From Acidobacteriaceae bacterium (GTDB lineage: Bacteria > Acidobacteriota > Terriglobia > Terriglobales > Acidobacteriaceae), in NCBI GenBank assembly GCA_003156805.1, contig PMHV01000012.1, positions 480 through 59,635 of the forward strand: DNA of 59,156 nucleotides, given 5' to 3'. Below, piece by piece: positions 16,100 through 24,831 of this stretch (positions are counted from its first letter, which is position 1; the number at the start of each line of letters is the position of its first letter). The notes under the pieces were generated by a model. It saw only the letters and a program-made list of their open reading frames with translations, did no database searches and had not been told where the DNA came from. Position numbers and translations under genes: made by a program.

Positions 16100-17145
16100 A
16101 TGGAAAAATGACGGCTGCCGTCCTCTACGGCAAAGAAGATCTGAAGATTGAACGTGTGCCCATCCCTCGCGTGGAAAAAGGCGAGGTGCTGGTCAAAGTG
16201 CAGGTGGCTCTCACCTGCGGCACCGATCTCAAGGTTTATCAGCGCGGCTACCACGCCCGTATGATTGTGCCTCCGGCGCTCTTCGGCCACGAATTGGCCG
16301 GAGTGGTCGAAGAAGTGGGCGAAGGCGTGCACACCTTCAAGAAAGGCATGCGCGTGGTGGCGCTGAACTCTGCCCCTTGCCAGATGTGCTTCTACTGCTC
16401 CAAGCATCAGGAAAATCTCTGCGAAGATCTGCTCTTCAATAACGGCGCTTATGCGGAATACATTCGGGTGCCGCGCCGCATCGTCGAAGCCAACATGCTG
16501 GTCATTCCGGCCAATGTAAGTTTTGAGGACGCGGCCATGACCGAGCCGCTGGCCTGCGTTTTGCGCGGCCTGCACGAAACCGGCGTCGAAATCGGCGATA
16601 CCGTCACCATCATCGGCGGCGGGCCCATCGGCCTGATGTTTGTTCAGGTCGCCCGCGCCATCGGCTGTAACGTGATTTCCGTGGTCAAGCGTGACGAACA
16701 GGTAGTCGCCGCCAAGCACATGGGCGCGCACGAAATTGTGCAGATCACCAAGGTACGCGACGTGGTGGAAGCCGTTCGCGCGCTCGCTCCCCAGAAGCGC
16801 GGCTGCGATGTGGTCATCGAAGCCGTGGGCCGCCCCGACGCTTGGGAATGGGCCATTCAAATGGTGCGCAAAGGCGGCACCGTGAATTTCTTCGGCGGCT
16901 GCGCCAGCGGCACCACCGTTCAACTCGATACCAACCGCCTGCACTATTCTGAGATGACGCTCAAGGCCACGTTCCACCACACTCCGGAAACGGTGCGCAG
17001 AGCCTTCGACCTGATCGCCGCCAAGAAGATTCGTCCCACGGATTACATCACCGGGGAAGCTCCGCTCTCCAGCCTGCAGAAAGTGCTGCGGCACATGCTC
17101 AACCGCGGAGGCGATATCAAGACCGCCATCATCCCCGGCCACTGA
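16096..17145 (+). CDS. zinc-dependent medium-chain dehydrogenase 2 (hopanoid block)
   Basis: A 349-residue medium-chain dehydrogenase paralogous in fold to the previous gene. Zinc motifs are LTCGTDLKVYQRG, FGHELAG and the lobe PCQMCFYCSKHQENLC; the nucleotide motif is IIGGGPIGLMFVQVARAIG. The GTG start overlaps the stop of dehydrogenase 1 (GTGA) and has AAGGA 9 bases upstream. The tight pair suggests two subunits or two consecutive steps. Position between hpnG and hpnC makes a role in converting ribosylhopane to bacteriohopanetetrol possible, but that is inference. Confidence 0.85.
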   Translation: MNGKMTAAVLYGKEDLKIERVPIPRVEKGEVLVKVQVALTCGTDLKVYQRGYHARMIVPPALFGHELAGVVEEVGEGVHTFKKGMRVVALNSAPCQMCFYCSKHQENLCEDLLFNNGAYAEYIRVPRRIVEANMLVIPANVSFEDAAMTEPLACVLRGLHETGVEIGDTVTIIGGGPIGLMFVQVARAIGCNVISVVKRDEQVVAAKHMGAHEIVQITKVRDVVEAVRALAPQKRGCDVVIEAVGRPDAWEWAIQMVRKGGTVNFFGGCASGTTVQLDTNRLHYSEMTLKATFHHTPETVRRAFDLIAAKKIRPTDYITGEAPLSSLQKVLRHMLNRGGDIKTAIIPGH

Positions 17146-17159
17146 TATCTATTGGACCG

Positions 17160-17205
17160 AAAAAAGAGCACTGTCATCCTGAGCGAAGCGAAGGACCCCA
17201 TGCAG
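17160..17205. repeat. dispersed repeat of the GTCATCCTGAGCGAAGCG type
   Basis: The 136-base gap before hpnC contains GTCATCCTGAGCGAAGCG followed by AAGGACCCC, a short intergenic repeat common in many bacterial genomes including Acidobacteriota (from memory). It is one of three repeats that fill the larger gaps of the hopanoid operon. Confidence 0.5.
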
Positions 17206-17281
17206 GCCCGCAGCGCTTCCGGTGCAAGGCGTTCTCACAATGCTCGGAATTTGAATCGAACACCGAGGAAGCTGTAGACCC

Positions 17282-18289
17282 ATGAGCCTGATCGCCACTG
17301 ATTCTCAGCTTGCATCCGCCGCGTCAGCCTGGAGCCGCCTGCCTTCCGCATACGCGATCCCGCCTCACGCTCCCTCGCTAGTCGAAGCTCGCGAATACTG
17401 CCGCCGCCTCGCCACGACTCACTACGAAAATTTCTCCGTAGCCACCTGGTTTCTGCCCAGGCGTCTGCGCCAGCATTTCTGCAACGTCTACGCCTACTGC
17501 CGCATTTCCGACGATCTGGGCGATGAAGTCGGAAACGCCGGGGAGGCGCTCGCTCTGCTCGATGAATGGCAAGCCGAACTCGACGCCTGCTATGTCGGCG
17601 CTCCGCGGCATCCGGTTTTTGTGGCGCTGGCCGAAACCGTCCGGCAGTTCTCCATTCCGAAGCATGAGTTTTCTGATCTGCTGATCGCCTTCCGGCAGGA
17701 TCAGACCGTCACTCGTTTCGCAACCTTCGACGACGTCCTCGGTTACTGCTGCTATTCGGCGAACCCGGTGGGCCATCTCGTGCTTTACCTCTGCGGCTAC
17801 AATGACGCCGAGCGCCAGCAGCTTTCCGACTGCACCTGCACCGCCCTCCAGTTGGCGAATTTCTGGCAGGACGTCACCGTCGACTACGCCAAGGGGCGCA
17901 TCTACCTGCCCCTGGAAGACCTCCGCCGTTTCGGCGTGAGCGAAGAAGACCTGGCGCAGAACCGCAACACGCCGGAGTTCTGCGCGATGATGAAATTCGA
18001 AATCGAGCGCGCGCGCCAGTGGTTCGCGCGCGGGCTGCCGCTGATCGCCAGAGTCGATCGCGAGCTGGCCATCGACCTCGAACTCTTCAGCCGCGGGGGC
18101 CAGGAAATCCTGAAGGCCATCGAGCGGCAAGGTTTCGCAGTCCTTGGCCGCCGTCCTGCCATTTCCCAGCCGCGCAAGCTGGCGCTGGTAGCGCGCGCCG
18201 CGCTGAGCAAGCTCTTCGCCTCGCGAGGGATCCATCGCGGTCAACGACCTGGAGAACTGCGGCGTGAACGAGGGGGTGAACAAGAATGA
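17282..18289 (+). CDS. hpnC: hydroxysqualene synthase HpnC
   Basis: The 335-residue trans-prenyl head-to-head synthase has two Asp-rich motifs, DDLGDE (about residue 79) and QDVTVDYAKGR (about residue 198). NFSVATWFLPRRLRQHF is typical of the HpnC branch. In the three-gene route HpnC converts presqualene diphosphate to hydroxysqualene. The C-terminus is extended with basic residues. Its last four bases overlap hpnD (ATGA). Confidence 0.93.
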   Translation: MSLIATDSQLASAASAWSRLPSAYAIPPHAPSLVEAREYCRRLATTHYENFSVATWFLPRRLRQHFCNVYAYCRISDDLGDEVGNAGEALALLDEWQAELDACYVGAPRHPVFVALAETVRQFSIPKHEFSDLLIAFRQDQTVTRFATFDDVLGYCCYSANPVGHLVLYLCGYNDAERQQLSDCTCTALQLANFWQDVTVDYAKGRIYLPLEDLRRFGVSEEDLAQNRNTPEFCAMMKFEIERARQWFARGLPLIARVDRELAIDLELFSRGGQEILKAIERQGFAVLGRRPAISQPRKLALVARAALSKLFASRGIHRGQRPGELRRERGGEQE

Positions 18290-19257
18290 CCGCAGGCGCG
18301 CAGCCCATGGCCGTTCCCTGGACTCCCGCTCCGGCGCAGCTGACCATGGCATATTCCGTGTGCCGCGGCATCACGCGCTCGGCCGCCAAGAATTTCTTTT
18401 ACGCATTTCTGGTTTTGCCCAGGCACAAGCGCGAAGCCTTGTGCGCTGTGTATGCCTTCATGCGGCGCTGCGACGATATCGCCGACGACTCCACTCTCAG
18501 CCTCGCGGAACGCCGCCGCAAGCTGGACACTTGGCTCGACGCGCTGCACCTCGCCCAGCAAGGCCAGCCCAGCGACGATCCCATTCTTCTCGCTCTCACC
18601 GACGCGCAGCGCAGATACATCATTCCCGCCGGTCTGCTCGACGAACTGGCGATGGGCACCGCCATGGATGTCGAAGCCATGGATGTGGAATCCGCCACCA
18701 ACGAAGATGCCGCGCAACCCTTGACCGGCGCCGCTTCGCCGCTTACCGTGCAGTACAAAACTTTTGAAGACTTGAAGATTTACTGCTATCGCGTGGCCTC
18801 GGTCGTGGGCCTCGTCTGCATTCATGTTTTCGGATATCGCGATCCCGCTGCCGAGTCGCTGGCCGAGCAGTGCGGCCTCGCTTTTCAACTCACCAACATC
18901 ATTCGCGATGTGAAAGAAGATGCTGGGATGGGACGCATATATCTGCCGCAAGAAGATCTGGCCAGGTTCGGCCTGTCGGCGGCTGAACTGCTCTCTCGCC
19001 CGGACCCAGCGCGCTTTCGTCCCGTGCTGGCTCTTGAAGCCGGCCGTGCCCGCGAATTCTACAAAGCCGGCGATGCGTTGATGCCCTATATCTCGGAAGA
19101 CAGCCAGCCAGCCCTCTGGGTATTGATCACCATCTACCGCAATCTGCTGGAAAAAATCGCGCAGCGCCAGTATGACGTCTTCACCGCCAAAGTAACTCTC
19201 AGCGTCGGCGAAAAGCTGCGCGTTCTAGCCAGAGGCTTTCTGCAGCGCCTCACCTGA
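18286..19257 (+). CDS. hpnD: presqualene diphosphate synthase HpnD
   Basis: A 323-residue synthase that joins two farnesyl diphosphates. Asp motifs are RRCDDIADD and NIIRDVKEDAGMGRIY. Before the conserved YKTFEDLKIYCYRVASVVGL there is an unusual insert of about 25 residues that includes the near-duplication MDVEAMDVES. It starts within hpnC (4-base overlap) and ends 95 bases before hpnE. Confidence 0.93.
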   Translation: MTAGAQPMAVPWTPAPAQLTMAYSVCRGITRSAAKNFFYAFLVLPRHKREALCAVYAFMRRCDDIADDSTLSLAERRRKLDTWLDALHLAQQGQPSDDPILLALTDAQRRYIIPAGLLDELAMGTAMDVEAMDVESATNEDAAQPLTGAASPLTVQYKTFEDLKIYCYRVASVVGLVCIHVFGYRDPAAESLAEQCGLAFQLTNIIRDVKEDAGMGRIYLPQEDLARFGLSAAELLSRPDPARFRPVLALEAGRAREFYKAGDALMPYISEDSQPALWVLITIYRNLLEKIAQRQYDVFTAKVTLSVGEKLRVLARGFLQRLT

Positions 19258-19262
19258 AACTC

Positions 19263-19320
19263 TTTTGTCATTCCGAACCGAACCGAAGACGCGGTGAGGA
19301 ATCTGCTGTCGCCTGGAGCG
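19263..19320. repeat. dispersed repeat of the GTCATTCCGAACC...GAGGAATCT type
   Basis: The gap between hpnD and hpnE holds GTCATTCCGAACCGAACCG and GTGAGGAATCTGCTG. I recall this as a common short intergenic repeat, but only one copy is visible here. Confidence 0.45.
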
Positions 19321-19352
19321 GCAACGGCTGAATCGTTAACCCAGAATCCCGC

Positions 19353-20909
19353 ATGAGCCAGACTTTACGCCAACCCACTGTGGCCGTAGCCGGCGGCGGC
19401 CTCGCGGGCCTCGCCGCCGCCTGCGCCCTCGCCGACTCGGGTTTTCGCGTCACCCTGTTCGAGCGCCGTCCCTACCTCGGCGGACGCGCTTCTTCCTACG
19501 AACATCCCGGCACTGGCGAGGTTGTCGACAATTGCCAGCACGTTCTCTTTCGCGTCTGCACCAATCTGGTCGAGTTCTATCGCCGCATCGGCGTCGAAGA
19601 CAAAATCCGCTGGTACGAAGACATGGCTTTCCTTGAGCCCGGCGGCCGCGCCAGCGTGATGCACGCTTCTCCGTTGCCGGCGCCGCTGCACACCGCGCCC
19701 TCGTTCCTGCGCTTTCCCTTTCTCAGCGCCCGTGACAAGCTAGTCATCTCCCGCGCTATCGCCGCGCTCACTCTAACCTCGCAACCAGACACGGGCCGCT
19801 CGTTCTTGGATTGGTGTCGCCGCCACAGGCAAACGCCCAACGCCATCCAGCGTTTCTGGAAGCCGATCCTGGTCAGCGCTCTCAGCGAAGATCTCGACCT
19901 GATTTCGATTTCCTACGCCGCGCAGGTCGTTCGCGAGTCGATGAAGTCGCCCGCGGCTCGCCACATGGGCGTGCCGAGCATTCCCTTAACCGATCTCTAC
20001 AACGCCGCCGGCGATTACATTCGCGCCCGCGGCGGCGAAATTCAATTCCGCAACTCGCTTGAAACTTTTTCTCCCGAGCCTTCGCGAGTTCGCGTTCGCC
20101 TCAGCTCCAAAAAAGAATCCGGCGCCGCCGAGGCTGCAGAAAATGCCTTTGACTATCTCATCCTCGCGCTGCCCTTCGATAGCCTCGCCCGCGTTCTCCC
20201 CGAAAATCCCGAAGCCGCGCCCTTGCGCGAAAAACTCACCCACTTCGAGAGCTCTTCCATTACCGGCATTCACCTCTGGTTCGACCGCCAAATCAGCGAT
20301 CTCGACCACGCCGTCCTCCTCGACCGCACGATTCAGTGGATGTTCCACAAATCACGCCTGCTGCAGCGTTCGGGATCGCTCCCAGCCGCGGAACGGCGTG
20401 AGAAGGCAGCCCACGGCGCAAGCCGTGGGGCGGATTTTGAGACCGCATCAGCCCCGCAGGGACAACAGAACCGGCGTGCTGGAGAGGCCGAACCCGGCGG
20501 CAGCTACGTCGAACTCGTGGTCAGCGCGTCGAAAAATCTCATCGACAAATCACGCGCCGAAATCGTCGACCTCGCCCTGAATGAAGTCCGCGAATTTTTC
20601 CCCGCAGCCCGCGACGCCAATCTGGTGAAGTCCACCGTCATCAAAGAAGTCCACGCCACCTACTCGCCGCGTCCTGGCATCGACGCCTACCGTCCGCCGC
20701 AAGCAACAACCTGGCCGCGCGTTTTCCTGGCCGGCGATTGGACCGCCACCGGCTGGCCCGCCACCATGGAGAGCGCCGTGCGCAGCGGATATCTTGCAGC
20801 CACCGCGCTCACCCACTCCGCAGGCATGAGCGACTCTCACTTTCTCGTGCCCGACCTGCCGCCCACCGGCCTGATGCGCCTGTTCCGCTACACCTCGGCG
20901 CATAAATAA
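19353..20909 (+). CDS. hpnE: hydroxysqualene dehydroxylase HpnE, with an in-frame repeat insert
   Basis: The 518-residue FAD amine-oxidase-like protein has the dinucleotide motif AGGGLAGLAAACALADSGF and GGRASSYEHPGTGEVVDN at the N-terminus, and a C-terminal FAD motif around FLAGDWTATGWPATMESAVR. It reduces hydroxysqualene to squalene, completing the HpnCDE route. Residues about 344-384 (ERREKAAHGASRG... GQQNRRAGEAEPG) interrupt an otherwise normal sequence between HKSRLLQ and SYVELVVS; the DNA there is a repeat element with a perfect hairpin. The family is usually about 420-460 residues. The reading frame is kept. Confidence 0.92.
   Translation: MSQTLRQPTVAVAGGGLAGLAAACALADSGFRVTLFERRPYLGGRASSYEHPGTGEVVDNCQHVLFRVCTNLVEFYRRIGVEDKIRWYEDMAFLEPGGRASVMHASPLPAPLHTAPSFLRFPFLSARDKLVISRAIAALTLTSQPDTGRSFLDWCRRHRQTPNAIQRFWKPILVSALSEDLDLISISYAAQVVRESMKSPAARHMGVPSIPLTDLYNAAGDYIRARGGEIQFRNSLETFSPEPSRVRVRLSSKKESGAAEAAENAFDYLILALPFDSLARVLPENPEAAPLREKLTHFESSSITGIHLWFDRQISDLDHAVLLDRTIQWMFHKSRLLQRSGSLPAAERREKAAHGASRGADFETASAPQGQQNRRAGEAEPGGSYVELVVSASKNLIDKSRAEIVDLALNEVREFFPAARDANLVKSTVIKEVHATYSPRPGIDAYRPPQATTWPRVFLAGDWTATGWPATMESAVRSGYLAATALTHSAGMSDSHFLVPDLPPTGLMRLFRYTSAHK
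20389..20483. repeat. repeat element inside hpnE
   Basis: The element contains the perfect hairpin CCCACGGC/GCCGTGGG (20410-20417 and 20422-20429) and then AGCCCCGCAGGGACAACAG. This GCCGTGGG...GCCCCGCAGGG layout is familiar as an intergenic repeat in Acidobacteriota (from memory). Here it is in frame. Confidence 0.7.
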
Positions 20910-20910
20910 A

Positions 20911-20977
20911 TGGCGGGGTGCCATTTCTCGCGTCCTTTGCGAGAAAGCATGCCCTGAGAGGAGTCGAAGAGTGGGGC
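20911..20977. repeat. dispersed repeat, TTTCTCGCGTCC family
   Basis: The segment 20923-20976 matches 27601-27653 closely (TTTCTCGCGTCCTT, then GAGAA, TGCCCTGAG, GGAGTCGAAG and GTGGGG). It follows the hpnE stop directly. A further cut-down form lies at 26621-26684. Confidence 0.85.
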
Positions 20978-21057
20978 CTTGCACCCAGAAGCGCACTTTT
21001 CGCAAGAGAACGCAAAAAATGGGTCGCCCGCTTCAGTCTTCTTCAATCGCTCTCGCC

Positions 21058-21300
21058 CTATAGCTGCGCTTTCCCATGGCCGTTACTCTTGCTGATATCT
21101 TGCCCGCGGCCGCCGTCGTTGCCGTACAGTGCACCCATCATCAGCGCGTTGGTCCTTATCCGGCCCATCTGCTCATAGAGGTACTGGCGCAGGTCGGCCA
21201 CGTCAAGAACGCGGCTTCCATTGTTCAGGTGCGCATACATCAGGTCTCCCCTCAGGCTCTCGAGCACGGATAGTGCGATCTGTCTCTGGTTCGTGTCCAT
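21058..21300 (-). CDS. small hypothetical protein
   Basis: An 80-residue protein of mixed helical character (MDTNQRQIALSVLESLRGDL, then LRQYLYEQMGRIRTNALMMG) ending in a polar Gly/Lys tail. AGGGGGTG lies 7-8 bases before the ATG, a fair ribosome site. No signal peptide or known motif is seen. It is convergent with hpnE. Confidence 0.5.
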   Translation of the reverse strand: MDTNQRQIALSVLESLRGDLMYAHLNNGSRVLDVADLRQYLYEQMGRIRTNALMMGALYGNDGGRGQDISKSNGHGKAQL

Positions 21301-21689
21301 GACACTTCACCCCCTGCGAACAACGTTCCGTACAACCGTATAGTGACTTCTTAATACACATTAATCTGTGCAATCTTGACCATTTATGGCGTGGGGTAGT
21401 TACTGCGGATTTTCGGGGGCACTAAGCAGTTTGTCTGGATCATCCGCCCTGTTTCACGATCCGGAGTCGGTCGGGCTCGGAAACTCGTTCCACGCGGCCG
21501 CGCGCATCACGATGCCCCACTGTTCCCTTGGCTTCCCCAGCAGCCCCACGCCTCGCGGTATTTCTCAAACTGCGGGCGGCGGTCCTCCCCTGGTGCCAAA
21601 CGAATAGGGCGTAATGCTCAATCACGCGCCTCAAGCTGAAGGCGCCCGAGAAACGAAATGGCCAAAGCAAGAATGTTCAGAACAAGAAC
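21301..21689. other. 389 bases without a recognised gene
   Basis: The first 80 bases are locally AT-rich and could hold the promoter of the small gene at 21058-21300. I see no convincing reading frame, RNA or named repeat in the rest. Confidence 0.5.
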
Positions 21690-21878
21690 TCAAACCTTGA
21701 ATCGCTCCTGCTCGGGGCTATTCTCGCTAAACTCCAACTTCTGCGTGGGCTTTCCTGCCAGATTTCTCTTGTGCAGATTACGCATCAATTGCTCGTCTTC
21801 CGCGATCAGCTGTGGGCTTCGTCTTTCGCCACTTTGGATTTCAAGCAGCCTTTGCATCAAATCGGCGATGTTTTCCAT
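21690..21878 (-). CDS. small hypothetical protein with helical N-terminus
   Basis: A 62-residue protein, MENIADLMQRLLEIQSGERR followed by a charged tail. The ATG at 21878 is preceded by GGAGG with 6 bases spacing, which decides the start over the upstream ATG at 21944. It looks like a cytosolic helical protein; no family recognised. Confidence 0.6.
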   Translation of the reverse strand: MENIADLMQRLLEIQSGERRSPQLIAEDEQLMRNLHKRNLAGKPTQKLEFSENSPEQERFKV

Positions 21879-22253
21879 AACTTCCTCCAATGTTGGCCAC
21901 GGCTGGTTGGTTGGAAGACATACTAGGGGAGATCCCAAGCCCAAAACTGGTCAAAAGTGACCAGGTTTTGTGTGTTTTTCGCGCCAGCTTTGTGACGCTT
22001 GACGCAGCGTCAGTCTGCCCCCGGGGTTAGGTCAGGGTTGTTTGTTCGTATTTTGTAACAACCGCCTCACCGAGATGCCCTGTTCCGTGCTTCCTTTCGC
22101 GAACAGAATGCAGGCGGCGCAGCCCGAGACGAGGTTGCTGTTCGGGTTTCGTAAATCCCCTGGAAAGGGCTTTACGGTTCGTTCCTTCCCGTGGTACAAG
22201 TGCCGCCCACGGTTCACTATCGGTCTAGACGGAATGTTCCCGAAGGAGTTCTC
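21879..22253. other. 375-base divergent intergenic region
   Basis: The space between the divergent small gene and the phosphoesterase gene. The phosphoesterase frame is open from 22191, but GAAGGAG right before 22254 sets its start. I see no clear operator or RNA. Confidence 0.4.
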
Positions 22254-23732
22254 ATGGCGGCCTTGCCCCCCATCACTAATCTCGTGGTTCTAATGCTCGA
22301 GAATCGTTCCTTCGATAATGTCCTGGGTTGTTTGTATCCCTACAGCTCGAATTTCGAGGGACTGAAGGGCACAGAGTCAAATACCGATTGGTCGGGCACG
22401 CCCTACACCATTGCCAATAATAAGAACACCACACTCATGCCTCCGGTGGATCCAGGCGAATCGTTCGAAGACATGAATCTCCAGATCTGGGGCAACACGG
22501 CCGGAACCGGCTCGCAATCCATGAGCGGCTTTGTGAAAGACTATCTGGCAACGCCCACGCAGCCGGGAGGCATCCGGCAGTTTCCCCCGCTCCCCTACGC
22601 CCACCTGCCACGACCGCTGGCGTCCGCGCAAGACATCATGAATTACTTCACCACTATTGGATCAACTCCGCAATTACCCGTAACTGGCCAGTTGGCCCAG
22701 TCCTTCGCCGTAACCGACTCCTGGTTTGGTTCCTGTCCCACGCAAACTTATGCCAACCGCATGTTCCTGATCTGCGGCACCGCCGGCGGATACGTCGACG
22801 ATGTCCAGTACCTTCTCTACGACCACGCATACAAATCCGCACCCAACTACACCTCGGTATTTGAACGGCTCGATGCCGGCGGTTCATCGCCGGCGAACTG
22901 GAAGATTTACTTTCACGATCTTTGTCTGGCTGGGTTGGTGAACCTCTATGCGGCGAATGCGTTCACCGACAAGAACAACGGCAACATATGCAACTTCGAC
23001 TCAAGTATGCCCAATCCCATCACTCCCACTTTCCTCGCCGACGTGGCCGCCGGCACGCTGCCCAGGTTCTCCTTGATCGAGCCACGCTACGAAACCCTCT
23101 CCGCCCTAAGCATCATTGCCAACGACAATCATCCTCCCCACGACATGATTTATGGCGAGATTCTGCTGGCCACGGTCTACAATGCGATTCGCAAAAGTGC
23201 GTACTGGACGAACAAGAACATTATGCTCATCGTGACTTATGATGAGCACGGCGGTTGCTACGATCATGTGGCTGCGCCCGCAGCCATCAATCCCGGAGTG
23301 TCCCTTCTGCCTCCGGCCCCGTTGCCTCACTGGATTCCGCCGATTCCGCCGTACAAGCTAGCTCCCAACCTGTTCGGTCCGCGTGTGCCCACGCTAATCA
23401 TTTCTCCGTGGGTCAATTCATCCCTGCCATCGAAAAGTGCGTTCCGGCCACCGAATTTCACACCCAATCAGCCCAGCTCGGTCACGCCTTTCGACCACAC
23501 TTCAATCATTTCCACCTTGAATCTGTTCTTCAACATCGGTACTCTCACACAACGCGACGCCGCCGCGCCGCCGCTGGGAACCAACGTGCCGAACTTGTAT
23601 GGCGACGGCTCCAACGCCGGCCCTCCATCCGTCCCAGTGCCAACTCCGCCCGAGTCTGTAGTGAAGCAACAACTCGCGCAGCCGCCTACAGGTTTGGGTC
23701 GCAAGCTCCCACCCATGGAACCGCCGCGGTGA
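22254..23732 (+). CDS. phospholipase C-like phosphoesterase
   Basis: A 492-residue member of the phosphoesterase family that contains bacterial phospholipase C and acid phosphatase AcpA. Metal-binding motifs are visible: VVLMLENRSFDNVLG near the N-terminus, the DHxxxP-like and AND-HPPHD region (IIANDNHPPHDMIYGE), and TYDEHGGCYDHV. The C-terminal part has TPFDHTSIISTLN. The start is the ATG at 22254 with AAGGAG 6 bases upstream. No Tat or Sec signal is present, unlike many family members, so it may be cytosolic or use another route. The C-terminus is Pro-rich. Substrate unknown. Confidence 0.85.
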   Translation: MAALPPITNLVVLMLENRSFDNVLGCLYPYSSNFEGLKGTESNTDWSGTPYTIANNKNTTLMPPVDPGESFEDMNLQIWGNTAGTGSQSMSGFVKDYLATPTQPGGIRQFPPLPYAHLPRPLASAQDIMNYFTTIGSTPQLPVTGQLAQSFAVTDSWFGSCPTQTYANRMFLICGTAGGYVDDVQYLLYDHAYKSAPNYTSVFERLDAGGSSPANWKIYFHDLCLAGLVNLYAANAFTDKNNGNICNFDSSMPNPITPTFLADVAAGTLPRFSLIEPRYETLSALSIIANDNHPPHDMIYGEILLATVYNAIRKSAYWTNKNIMLIVTYDEHGGCYDHVAAPAAINPGVSLLPPAPLPHWIPPIPPYKLAPNLFGPRVPTLIISPWVNSSLPSKSAFRPPNFTPNQPSSVTPFDHTSIISTLNLFFNIGTLTQRDAAAPPLGTNVPNLYGDGSNAGPPSVPVPTPPESVVKQQLAQPPTGLGRKLPPMEPPR

Positions 23733-23998
23733 TAACCTGCTCGAAAGCTCCGAGACGCTCGTCAGTTGGCTCTACATTCGACTCGCGTCTTGCGTGTTGA
23801 CGGGCGCTCGCGAGCCCAAACTGAGAGTCGCTGTCAAGATGCAAGAATTTTCATCTTGACCCGTCTCTGGTAGCGAAGCATAATTCCGGTCTCCCTCTCG
23901 GTGGGGCATAATTCTTTTCCGGCTCATGTTTCTGTGCTTCCGAAAACTGTTCAGCGGTTCACCGCCCTGCAAGCGGCCGCAACTGAAGTGAGGATGAA

Positions 23999-24742
23999 AT
24001 GAGCGAAGCGAAACCGCAAAGCGGCAATCCTGATCGAAGGCGTTCCTCAGCTCGGCTCGGCGCTAAATTGGACAAGAAGTTGCTCGCCTATGCCACGGCG
24101 GCCAGCGCAGCCGGAGTGGCTTTATCGGCGCAATCGGCCGAAGCCGAAGTCGTCTACACCCCGGCTAACATTCAGATGTCGGTCGATCAAATTTTCAGCC
24201 TCGACCTCAACAACGATGGCATCCGCGACTTCATCTTTTCGCGCTGGGCCTATCAGGGTTATGGCTTGGCCATCAAGCCAACCAGACTGCAGCCGCAGAA
24301 CGCAATCGTGGGAGGTGCTGAATTCGCGTCTGCCTTGTCTTCCGGAGTCACTATCGGTCCAAACGCAGCCTTTAAAGCGGCGCGCCTGCCGATGGCGGAG
24401 AACAACTGCCCTTCCGGCATTTGCAGTGCCGACGGACCATGGAAAGAGGCTCACGGCAAGTTTCTCGGATTCGCGTTCCTCATCGATGGCAAAGTCCACT
24501 ACGGCTGGGCCCGTCTCAACGTCAGCATAGTCAAGAATCTGCTTACCGGAGTGGTTACCGGTTATGCCTACGAGACGGAGCCGAACACGCCCATCGTGAC
24601 CGGCCAAAGGCCGACCCTCGCCGCGGCTGGTCCCCAGGCTTTTGTGCCGGAGAAGTCGAATGCACCGCAGCAGCCGGCCAGCTTGGGGCTTCTCGCCTCG
24701 GGAGCGTCCGGGCTCGCGGCGTGGCGCAGAGAAGACGAGTAA
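23999..24742 (+). CDS. exported protein with Ca-loop motif and C-terminal sorting-like tail
   Basis: A 247-residue protein. A long basic N-terminus precedes a hydrophobic export segment (ATAASAAGVALSAQSAEA) and a mature start EVVYTPANIQ. A short Asp/Asn loop, LDLNNDGIRDFIF, looks like a Ca-binding or FG-GAP-like loop. HYGWARLNVS and GYAYETEPNTPIVTGQ follow. The C-terminus, PASLGLLASGASGLAAWRREDE, has a short hydrophobic helix and Arg-Arg end like PEP-CTERM-type sorting tails. GAGG precedes the ATG. A paralogue follows directly. Function unknown; a surface or matrix protein is likely. Confidence 0.75.
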   Translation: MSEAKPQSGNPDRRRSSARLGAKLDKKLLAYATAASAAGVALSAQSAEAEVVYTPANIQMSVDQIFSLDLNNDGIRDFIFSRWAYQGYGLAIKPTRLQPQNAIVGGAEFASALSSGVTIGPNAAFKAARLPMAENNCPSGICSADGPWKEAHGKFLGFAFLIDGKVHYGWARLNVSIVKNLLTGVVTGYAYETEPNTPIVTGQRPTLAAAGPQAFVPEKSNAPQQPASLGLLASGASGLAAWRREDE

Positions 24743-24831
24743 TCGCGTTTTAGCCTCTCCTTGAAAGTGAACGGCTGTTAGAAATCCTGAAAGCTGACTG
24801 CGCAAGTCTTCATGAAGAAGAGGATTAAAAA

